Assembly: GCA_030149595.1 (NCBI GenBank)
Contig: JASFBI010000051.1
Coordinates: forward strand, 1 to 8,540
Direction: 5' to 3'
Length of the DNA stretch: 8,540 nt
From: Desulfobacterales bacterium
GTDB lineage: Bacteria; Desulfobacterota; Desulfobacteria; Desulfobacterales; DAOWNP01
In this document: positions 1 to 5,712 of the stretch, in pieces
How the letters are laid out: every line of letters starts with the position of its first letter
Numbering within the stretch: the stretch's first letter is position 1
Notes under the pieces: model-generated
What the model was told of the DNA's origin: nothing
The model's database searches: none
Seen by the model: the letters and a program-made list of their open reading frames with translations, nothing else
Program-made: the position numbers and the translations under genes

Positions 1-7
1 GGGTATG

Positions 8-67
8 CCTGCGGTTAAATTTATTTTTTGCCTTGAACTTGAAGAAATTTTTATTCTGTAACAGCCT
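8..67 (+). repeat. Left copy of a ~60-bp imperfect inverted repeat
   Basis: This block is the reverse complement of 741-800 with 52 of 60 positions identical by hand alignment and no gaps. The most conserved part is the inner end, which finishes with CTGTAACAGCCT. Similarity stops abruptly outside position 8 and inside position 67, so the unit has clear edges. Only 7 bases precede it in the window, and they do not match the bases after 800, so no target-site duplication is visible. It could be one end of a non-autonomous mobile element, one of a dispersed family of intergenic repeats, or part of a long-range stem. The sequence alone does not decide. Confidence 0.8.
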
Positions 68-69
68 AT

Positions 70-103
70 CGACATTATTGTCGGGTATTAACATGAATTG
101 TCG
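70..103 (+). promoter_or_regulatory. Putative enhancer: two dyad-like activator sites
   Basis: Two related motifs lie about 20 bases apart. The first is CGACA-TTAT-TGTCG (70-83), a 5-bp dyad. The second is ACA-TGAAT-TGTCG (91-103), a weaker dyad sharing the same ATTGTCG half (77-83 and 97-103). They sit roughly 80-115 bases upstream of the start predicted from the sigma-54-like promoter at 159-174, which is the usual position and near-helical spacing of NtrC-family activator sites. Assignment to the activator encoded at 2964-4301 is inference from proximity. Confidence 0.4.
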
Positions 104-158
104 AAGCTAACAACAACAATAATCACACAACATGCTAATAACACTAACTTAAATACCT

Positions 159-174
159 TGGCACGGTTATTGAT
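159..174 (+). promoter_or_regulatory. Sigma-54 (RpoN) promoter candidate
   Basis: The sequence TGGCACG-GTTA-TTGAT matches the -24/-12 consensus TGGCACG-N4-TTGCW, with a perfect -24 half, correct spacing, and one departure (A for C) in the -12 GC dinucleotide. Transcription would begin near 185, leaving an untranslated leader of about 55 bases before the gene at 242. Dyads upstream (70-103) and a sigma-54 activator gene downstream (2964-4301) support the reading. The -12 mismatch might weaken it. Confidence 0.6.
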
Positions 175-241
175 AAAGTTAAAGTATATGCAGCATATAT
201 TTATTTAACCTAAAACCCATATTTTAAGGAGATCTTTATTC

Positions 242-757
242 ATGAAAACAATGAAAACTTTATTTATCCTTTCACTTGTAATGGTTATAACCATTGTTCT
301 GCATGAACAAGTGTGTGCAAAAAGGGGAAGCGTGTAAAAGCTCTACCAGAAGATCAATATTGCAACTGGTGAATCTATCACCGTTTCAGGTACTGTTAAA
401 GAAATAGGACAGCACAGACAAGGTGTTCAGATGTATAATGGAGAAACGGTTATTACAGTTTACGGACTGTGCCCTCTATGGTACTGGGAACAACTTAATA
501 TCGCATACCCTGCTGTAACTGATAATATCACTGTAAATGGATCTAAGGTTACCTTCAGCGATGGTTCAACAAAAATCATTGCTCTTAGTATTGAGATTGG
601 AGATTATAAAGTTGATCTTCGAAATGCTGAATCCGGCAGACCGCTGTGGCGTCAGCAAAATTCCAGAGGAAACAGGTATAACTGCCCGGGAAAAACCAGG
701 CGGCATTGTCGGCAACAAGCTATAATTCACTGTCCGCAACAGGCTGTTACAGAATAA
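242..757 (+). pseudogene. Secreted small beta-rich protein gene, interrupted by an in-frame stop
   Basis: The gene begins with a good Shine-Dalgarno (AAGGAG, 226-231, 10 bases before ATG) and encodes a typical signal peptide: MKTMK, a hydrophobic core LFILSLVMVITIVL, and a cleavage site near VCA. Codon 32 is TAA (335-337). The same frame then stays open for 139 codons with a plausible mature domain, including ITVSGTVKEIG, CPLWYWEQLN, a VTFSDGS turn and SGRPLWR. From memory this pattern resembles small exported, probably OB-like hypothetical proteins of Desulfobacteraceae; I cannot confirm the family. One base change would restore a protein of about 171 residues, whereas the +1 frame across the stop hits TGA at 370. 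The last codons and the stop lie inside the inverted repeat starting at 741, so the natural C-terminus may also be replaced. Internal reinitiation at ATG 431 would lack a signal peptide. A sequencing error remains possible. Confidence 0.65.
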
Positions 758-800
758 AATTTTCTTCAAGTTTACGGCGAGAAATTAATTTGACCACAGG
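741..800 (-). repeat. Right copy of the ~60-bp inverted repeat
   Basis: This is the partner of 8-67 in opposite orientation, beginning AGGCTGTTACAGAATAAAA. The repeat supplies the last codons and the TAA (755-757) of the interrupted gene, which therefore reads into it. The mismatches are scattered substitutions without indels, as expected for two old copies of one element rather than chance similarity. A degenerate third copy may lie at about 823-880, where GGATCAAATTTAATTTTCT and TTTTGTAACAGTCT resemble the two ends of the unit in the same orientation as 8-67 but the middle has diverged. Confidence 0.8.
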
Positions 801-861
801 TTGCGTTGTTGTATTTTTTCCCGGATCAAATTTAATTTTCTAATGCAACAAATTGGATAAA

Positions 862-905
862 TTTGGTTTTGTAACAGTCTTTTGTGAGGCTGTTACAAAA
901 CCAAA
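862..905. repeat. Long perfect hairpin carrying the GGCTGTTAC core
   Basis: The arms 862-877 and 890-905 are perfect 16-base reverse complements (TTTGGTTTTGTAACAG / CTGTTACAAAACCAAA). A G-U and a C-G pair extend the stem to 18 bp around an 8-base loop (880-887). The AGGCTGTTAC at 887-896 is identical to the start of the repeat at 741. No T-run follows on the plus strand, so it is not a canonical terminator there, although it lies between the interrupted gene and the operon. It could be two abutted ends of the same repeat family, a palindromic intergenic element, or a regulatory stem ahead of the operon. Confidence 0.75.
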
Positions 906-943
906 CAAAATAAAGCAAAACAGAAGACAAGCTTTAAATAAAG

Positions 944-1387
944 ATGATTTCATATCATTTTTTTGATATAATGGATAACATGATACAAAATTACCTGATT
1001 ATTTTAATAATAGTCTCTGCCTTTTTTTCTACAGATCCTGTAGCAGCCGACATAGTAACAGGAACTGTAAAATCAATAGATTTTAACAAAGGCATAATAG
1101 TTCTTACTGTTATTAACTCATCAGTAAAAACCCAAAAAGAAATCATAGTTAGAATTAAACAAGTTAATCTGCCAAAAAATATTACTGCTGGAAAACGGAT
1201 TAGAATCTGGGGGCATTATATTAACAAAACATCAAGCATATTTCAGGGAAAATCTGTTTCAAAACCAGGTTATCGAAAATGGAAACGTGATTCAACAGGT
1301 GTACGGTGCCGCCTGGGAAGAAGAAAATGCTGCTTTGGCAAAAAAAAGTGCGATAAAGATCGTAAAGGTCATTTAAAAAACAGATGA
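944..1387 (+). CDS. Small exported protein with beta-rich domain and basic Cys-containing tail
   Basis: This is a 147-residue hypothetical protein. The N-terminus has a hydrophobic stretch (about residues 17-28, YLIILIIVSAFF) and a likely signal cleavage after VAA (about residue 35). The start is uncertain: in-frame ATGs at 971 and 980 would give a more usual signal-peptide length, and 980 is preceded by a weak GGAT. The mature part contains alternating strands (VTGTVKSIDFNKGIIVLTV, EIIVRIKQV, RIRIWGHYI) that suggest a small beta-barrel or OB-like fold. It ends in a very basic tail with Cys122, Cys129, Cys130 and Cys136 around RCRLGRRKCCFGKKKC, which might bind metal or form disulfides. Its GTVK motif echoes the interrupted gene at 242. 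The stop codon overlaps the kinase start (ATGA), so it is translated together with the sensor and could be an accessory or ligand-binding partner. Molecular function is unknown. Confidence 0.7.
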   Translation: MISYHFFDIMDNMIQNYLIILIIVSAFFSTDPVAADIVTGTVKSIDFNKGIIVLTVINSSVKTQKEIIVRIKQVNLPKNITAGKRIRIWGHYINKTSSIFQGKSVSKPGYRKWKRDSTGVRCRLGRRKCCFGKKKCDKDRKGHLKNR

Positions 1388-2955
1388 AAGATAAACCTCA
1401 AAGTGCTTTTAAAAAAGCTGCTTATATCAGATTTATGCCTGCCTGGAAAGCCAGCCTTTTCCTTTTTGGAACTTTAATAATAATAGTCCTGCTCTATTTT
1501 CTATGGCAGGTTAGTCAGCTGCAGCAACTATCTCTCTCCCACTCTCTGGAGCATTCCAAAATTATCGCAAGTGTTATTGAACGAAATGCTCAAGCTGCAA
1601 CCCTTTCACAAAAAACAGTTGAAAAAATCATACTGATTTTCTTAGATAATACAGCAAGATTTATAGATTACCTTGATACAGTTGAACCTTTTTCAGAACA
1701 GGAATTATCAGAATTTGCCATAGAATCAGGTCTAACCGGAATCCGTATTATAAGAAAAAACAAAAAATATACCGAAGGACCTTTATCCTGGTTAAAACCT
1801 GAAACAGTTCTGTGTCTGTCTAAAAAAAACACACTTCAGTATCTGCCTTCAGAGCATCTTTTTTTACTATCCATACAAAAAACTGACGGGAATGGATATA
1901 TAATTTTAGGTTTTGCAGCAACTCTCATTGAAAAACTACATGAACAAAGCGGAATACCACATCTCCTTAAATCATTATCCGGTCTTTCAGGTATTCAATA
2001 CATACGTATTGAATCAAATAAAGAGAAGAATACAACTCTCTCCCCCCATGTTTTTTTAAAAAAACATAACAGTATACTTGTTGCTGAAACCCGCATGTCC
2101 TTTGGAAAAGATATACTTGTACTGGGCATGGATACCAGATATTTTATAGCAAGAAACCAGCAAATATGGAACGAATTTGTTTTTTTTGGTGCTATCCTTG
2201 CTTTTACTGGTCTTTTTTTCTCATGGCTTCTTCACAGGTCACAAACAGGGTATTTAAATAAAATCAAACAAGTTGAACGAAAACTGGCTCTGCAACGGGA
2301 AGACGCTACAATTGGAAGGGCTACTGCTGCAATCGCCCATGAGATAAGAAATCCTTTAAATGCTATCAGCATGGGTCTTCAACGTCTTCAAATAGAGGTA
2401 AATGATCTTCCAGATGAGTACCTTAAACTTGTTGCTGACATCCTAAAAGCCTTAAAACGAACCAACAATATAGTTACAAATATTGGTCAATATGCAAAAC
2501 CTCTTACTCCTGAAAAGAAAAAAGTCAGACCTGGAGATATTATCAATCACATCACAAGTCTTTATAATCAAAAATGCATAGATAAATCTATTTCAATTCA
2601 GTGTAATATATCAAAAGACCTTGTAATTATAGCTGACCCAGACATGCTGGAACAGGTCATAGAAAATTTAATAAAAAATGCCATAGAAGCACAAATCAAT
2701 GGCGGTTTTATCTGCATAAAAACCGAAAAAAAAGATCAAACAGCAATAATTGTTATAGAAAACAGCGGTTTTGATATTGTCTTGCCCAATACAAATCAAA
2801 TCTTAAAACCATATTTCAGCACTAAAACAAGAGGGACAGGTCTGGGACTTTCCATTGTACAAAAAATAATCTCTGCACACATGGGACAAATAGACATTCA
2901 GGTACCTGTACCAGGTACAATTAAGATAACAATCTCTCTACCCACAGGAACATAA
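1384..2955 (+). CDS. Membrane sensor histidine kinase (NtrB-like output)
   Basis: This 523-residue kinase is predicted to autophosphorylate and pass phosphate to the activator encoded next. Two membrane segments (about 24-43 and 264-283) enclose a ~220-residue extracytoplasmic sensor region. That region is probably Cache-like, since it ends in a VLGMDTRYF motif just before the second membrane segment, but the ligand is unknown. A short linker leads to the dimerisation domain with the H-box AIAHEIRNPLNAIS (His319 phospho-acceptor), then the ATPase domain with N-box ENLIKNAIEA (Asn432), F-box LKPYFSTK and G2 box GTGLGL (485-490). The G1 box is unusual: ENSGFDI (459-465) instead of DxGxG. There is no PAS or receiver domain in the cytoplasmic part. 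The start overlaps the previous gene by 4 bases with only a weak upstream AAAGG, so translational coupling is likely. Confidence 0.93.
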   Translation: MKDKPQSAFKKAAYIRFMPAWKASLFLFGTLIIIVLLYFLWQVSQLQQLSLSHSLEHSKIIASVIERNAQAATLSQKTVEKIILIFLDNTARFIDYLDTVEPFSEQELSEFAIESGLTGIRIIRKNKKYTEGPLSWLKPETVLCLSKKNTLQYLPSEHLFLLSIQKTDGNGYIILGFAATLIEKLHEQSGIPHLLKSLSGLSGIQYIRIESNKEKNTTLSPHVFLKKHNSILVAETRMSFGKDILVLGMDTRYFIARNQQIWNEFVFFGAILAFTGLFFSWLLHRSQTGYLNKIKQVERKLALQREDATIGRATAAIAHEIRNPLNAISMGLQRLQIEVNDLPDEYLKLVADILKALKRTNNIVTNIGQYAKPLTPEKKKVRPGDIINHITSLYNQKCIDKSISIQCNISKDLVIIADPDMLEQVIENLIKNAIEAQINGGFICIKTEKKDQTAIIVIENSGFDIVLPNTNQILKPYFSTKTRGTGLGLSIVQKIISAHMGQIDIQVPVPGTIKITISLPTGT

Positions 2956-2963
2956 AAAACAAA

Positions 2964-4301
2964 ATGAATATACTAATTGCAGATGATGAAAAAATGCAGC
3001 GTGATATGTTAAAAAATTTTCTCCTGAAAAAAGGCTACGACGTAAAAACCGCTTCAAATGGTAAAAAAGCCCTGTCCATGTTTTCAAAACATCCATTTCA
3101 ACTGGTTTTACTGGATCACAAAATGCCTGATATAAACGGCGACAAAGTACTTGCAAAAATAAAAAAAAACAACCCTCTGACCCATGCTATTATGATTACA
3201 GCTTACGGCTCGATAAATACAGCGGTTGAAACAATGAAACTCGGAGCTGATGATTTTCTGGAAAAACCTGTGGACCTACTACAGCTACTGGATAGAATTC
3301 AGATCATAGAACAACGCATTATTATTGAAAAAGAAGTTATAGATGTAACAAAAATCCTCAAAACACAGAAACTTCCCATAAAATTTATCGGCAGAAGCCA
3401 GCCTATAAAAGAGGTTTTGTCCATGGCACACCGTATAGCAGCCACACCATGGGCTGTTCTAATCAGGGGAGAAACAGGAACAGGAAAAGAACTCATTGCC
3501 AGGTTAGGGCATTTACTAAGTACAGTAAAAGACGGTTCTTTTACAGAGGTAAACTGCGGCGCCATTCCTGATAACCTGTTTGAATCGGAACTGTTCGGCC
3601 ATGAAAAAGGAGCTTTTACAGGAGCATCATCTACCCGGAAAGGAAAGTTTGAACTGGCAAAAAACGGAACTATTTTTCTTGATGAAATAGGAGAAATGCC
3701 ACTGCACCTTCAGCCTAAACTGCTTAGAGTACTCCAGGAAAACAAAATATCTAAAATTGGCAGCGAAAAAGAGATCTCTGTTAATGTCCGTATAGTGGCA
3801 GCCACCAACCGTAATCTAAAAAAAATGACCAGGCTGGGACTATTTCGTGAAGATCTTTTTTACCGGCTCAACGTCTTTGATATAGAAATTCCGCCACTGC
3901 GTCACAGAAAAGAAGATATCCCTGATCTTGTGGATTTTTTTCTTAAACGCTTTAATCTCAAACCTGTAGCTTTTGATCCTGATGCCATGTCAACTCTTAT
4001 AAAATATGATTTTCCAGGTAATGTCAGAGAGCTTGAACATATAATCCAGCGTACAGTAACACTTATAAGGGGAAACAGAGTAAAAGTAAGTGATCTTCCC
4101 CCTGAAATACGTTTTCACAAAGCATCCTGCCAGGGCAGCCTCACAAAAAAAATGGAAGCACTTGAGCAGGAGATGATAATCTTATCCATGGAAAAACACG
4201 CATGGGTTCAAACACAGGCAGCAGAATCTCTTGGTATAAGCGAACGGGTTCTAAGGTATAAGATAAAAAAACACAAAATAAAAAAACCCGAACAAATTTA
4301 A
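2964..4301 (+). CDS. NtrC-family sigma-54-dependent response regulator
   Basis: This 445-residue regulator has all three classical domains. The receiver (about 1-120) has the acidic pocket Asp7/Asp8, phospho-acceptor Asp51, Thr79 and Lys101. The AAA+ domain (about 141-378) has Walker A GETGTGKE (169-176), the sigma-54-contacting GAFTGA loop (216-221), Walker B IFLDEI (Asp240-Glu241), arginine fingers near Arg295 and Arg301, and FPGNVREL (350-357). The C-terminus carries a Fis-type helix-turn-helix (about 415-439, QAAESLGISERVLRYKIKKH). It should activate RpoN promoters by ATP-driven remodelling once phosphorylated. It starts 8 bases after the kinase stop with AGGA about 14 bases upstream. Pairing with that kinase is near certain from context. 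The promoter at 159-174 with its upstream dyads is the best candidate target in this window. Confidence 0.96.
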   Translation: MNILIADDEKMQRDMLKNFLLKKGYDVKTASNGKKALSMFSKHPFQLVLLDHKMPDINGDKVLAKIKKNNPLTHAIMITAYGSINTAVETMKLGADDFLEKPVDLLQLLDRIQIIEQRIIIEKEVIDVTKILKTQKLPIKFIGRSQPIKEVLSMAHRIAATPWAVLIRGETGTGKELIARLGHLLSTVKDGSFTEVNCGAIPDNLFESELFGHEKGAFTGASSTRKGKFELAKNGTIFLDEIGEMPLHLQPKLLRVLQENKISKIGSEKEISVNVRIVAATNRNLKKMTRLGLFREDLFYRLNVFDIEIPPLRHRKEDIPDLVDFFLKRFNLKPVAFDPDAMSTLIKYDFPGNVRELEHIIQRTVTLIRGNRVKVSDLPPEIRFHKASCQGSLTKKMEALEQEMIILSMEKHAWVQTQAAESLGISERVLRYKIKKHKIKKPEQI

Positions 4302-4354
4302 CATGAACCTTTTTACTCTCTAATAGAAAACTATCCAATGTTTATCACAGAACA

Positions 4355-4378
4355 TTTCTGCTATTGTAAAAGCAGAAA
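4355..4378. terminator. Stem-loop between convergent genes
   Basis: A perfect 8-bp stem TTTCTGCT / AGCAGAAA encloses an 8-base loop. It lies between the end of the regulator operon (4301) and the stop codon of the convergent nuclease gene, which it directly abuts. No proper T-run follows on either strand, so intrinsic termination would be weak. Position is the main reason for the call. Confidence 0.4.
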
Positions 4379-5455
4379 CTACTTTATCCGTAATACAAAA
4401 GGACTGGTTGTAAATAAAGCAAATATGGGAAGGTGATCAGAATACCCTATACCCAAATGTTTCCCCCTGCCTCTTTTCGCTCTTTTCCAGTTAAACACGC
4501 CTCTGTTTTTAAAAAGATAATTAGATGTAAACTTATTAAAAGAGTTATCTTTGTATGACACTCCTTTATTATCATATAAACCCTTTGATAAAATAATATG
4601 ATCAGGAGTACTTTTACGGCCAAAAAAATTATACGTCCATCTGTATTTATCTGGAATTTCAAGCCATAAATTATATAAATACTTATTTGATCTCTGCTTG
4701 AGCAATACAAATTCATCTACTAATTTATTATTTTTGATTGTCTTTAAAATATGATTAATACCTGTTATATTATTGGTATTGTTTAATCTATCATTATTAA
4801 TAAAAGTAAAATATTCATTATAATTTGAATTAAAATCACCTGTTAAAATAAAATCTGCATCTGTATTTAACTTGTCTATCTCTTTTTTTAAGGCATTTGC
4901 ATATTTTCTTCTCAGGCTTTCAGGCCCTTTTTTAGATTTCCAGTGATTTACATAAACAATTAAATTATTCCCGGATATATCTATATTTACCTTGAGAATA
5001 TTTCTTGAAAGAGCCCCTGAAACAGCTATCTCTTGTTTTTCAAGAATGGGAAACTTAGATAACAAAGCACACTTTACAGGTGTAGTTTTTAAATCAGCAA
5101 TGGCAAAATAAGGATATACCACTCCCTTTGATTTAAGCATGGTTTGCAAACAGACAACAGCTCTGACGGATTCAACCTCCTGAAGAGATATTATGTCTGC
5201 ATTAATATCTTTTAACACACGAGTAATATTCAGATATTTTATATTTGCTGTTTTTTTTGTCCATCCAAAACCTGTACCCGGGATATATTCTCTATATTCA
5301 GTTTTATCTTTATGAAGATCAAAAAGATTTTGAACATTATAACTTGCTATTTTAAAAGTTTTTGCAAAACTATCAGAGTACATGGAAACACACATAAAAC
5401 CCGTTATTAAAATTATTTTTGCACTCTTTTTAAACTGTGTATTATTCCTGCTCAT
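4379..5455 (-). CDS. Secreted endonuclease/exonuclease/phosphatase-fold nuclease
   Basis: This is a 358-residue exported Mg2+-dependent phosphodiesterase of the DNase I/EEP superfamily, probably cutting extracellular or periplasmic nucleic acid. A signal peptide (KKSAKIILITGFMCVSMYSDSFA) precedes the catalytic domain. Family motifs in order are ASYNVQNLF (Asn40), ISLQEVE (Glu93), VNHWKS (His171), LTGDFNSN (Asp207, Asn209), TPDHII (Asp285) and YSDHLPI (Asp340, His341), so the active site looks complete. The start at 5455 is chosen because AGGAGG lies 6 bases before it; ATG 5461 directly abuts that sequence. The gene stands alone and converges on the operon. The blocks GDFNSNYNEYFTF, TGINHILKTIK and GYSDHLPIFA recall, from memory, a secreted nuclease family common in Campylobacterota. 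Together with the AT-rich middle, this suggests horizontal transfer. A phosphatase specificity is less likely but not excluded. Confidence 0.88.
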   Translation of the reverse strand: MSRNNTQFKKSAKIILITGFMCVSMYSDSFAKTFKIASYNVQNLFDLHKDKTEYREYIPGTGFGWTKKTANIKYLNITRVLKDINADIISLQEVESVRAVVCLQTMLKSKGVVYPYFAIADLKTTPVKCALLSKFPILEKQEIAVSGALSRNILKVNIDISGNNLIVYVNHWKSKKGPESLRRKYANALKKEIDKLNTDADFILTGDFNSNYNEYFTFINNDRLNNTNNITGINHILKTIKNNKLVDEFVLLKQRSNKYLYNLWLEIPDKYRWTYNFFGRKSTPDHIILSKGLYDNKGVSYKDNSFNKFTSNYLFKNRGVFNWKRAKRGRGKHLGIGYSDHLPIFALFTTSPFVLRIK

Positions 5456-5461
5456 TCTCAT

Positions 5462-5467
5462 CCTCCT
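5462..5467 (-). promoter_or_regulatory. Shine-Dalgarno deciding the nuclease start
   Basis: On the minus strand a full AGGAGG directly abuts the ATG at 5461 (zero spacing) and lies exactly 6 bases from the second in-frame ATG at 5455. Initiation at 5455 is therefore favoured. This trims two residues (Met-Arg) from the longest reading. Confidence 0.75.
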
Positions 5468-5572
5468 GGTATTTTCAAGACACCATTAGTTTCACAAAGA
5501 TAAGATTTCAATTATTTTTTGAGGTAATTTAGTTGCTTATAGGATTAATACTCAGCCGAGGCTAAGGGGAAC

Positions 5573-5593
5573 GCTATAAAATTTCTTTATAGC
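5573..5593. repeat. Stem-loop in the divergent intergenic region
   Basis: Perfect 8-bp arms GCTATAAA / TTTATAGC flank a 5-base loop. It lies between the divergently transcribed nuclease and peptidase genes, about 25 bases upstream of the -35 box at 5617, and just after a smaller AGCC-GA-GGCT dyad (about 5554-5563). It could be a regulator-binding dyad or part of the nuclease leader on the minus strand. The rest of 5468-5616 is AT-rich, with no coding potential and no clear minus-strand promoter. Confidence 0.4.
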
Positions 5594-5616
5594 TCTTCAT
5601 AAACCTGATTTTCATT

Positions 5617-5646
5617 TTGACACAATTTTAAACAACAGTATATAAT
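5617..5646 (+). promoter_or_regulatory. Sigma-70 promoter for the M24 peptidase gene
   Basis: TTGACA (5617-5622) and TATAAT (5641-5646) are both exact consensus hexamers separated by 18 bases. Transcription would start near 5653, giving a leader of about 60 bases before ATG 5713. AAAGGA (5701-5706) provides the Shine-Dalgarno at 6-base spacing. Confidence 0.75.
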
Positions 5647-5712
5647 TATTTATCATCTTTATTACTTCAATTAACTATGATTAATTGTTTTTAAAAATTT
5701 AAAGGATTTTTT

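Noticed and set aside
322..372. Alternative frame reading KGKRVKALPEDQ after the A/G run, as a frameshift rescue of the broken gene
   Set aside because: It stops at 370-372 and would need a second compensating shift, whereas the original frame needs only one base change.
537..769. Overlapping ORFs of 62 (plus strand) and 67 (minus strand) codons
   Set aside because: They lie in other frames over the better-supported 242-757 reading and lack recognisable domains or ribosome sites.
1..940. Complete insertion sequence
   Set aside because: No transposase-like reading frame was found and no target-site duplication is visible; only the inverted repeats are supported.
2902..2918. GTACCTG / CAGGTAC inverted repeat near the kinase 3' end
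   Set aside because: It is short and explained by repeated Val-Pro codons (QVPVPGT).
2938..3565. Minus-strand ORFs at 2938-3156 and 3299-3565
   Set aside because: They are antisense to the receiver and AAA+ domains of the regulator and have no plausible protein features.
4447..4716. Second minus-strand ORF within the nuclease gene
   Set aside because: It is in another frame over the conserved nuclease C-terminus.
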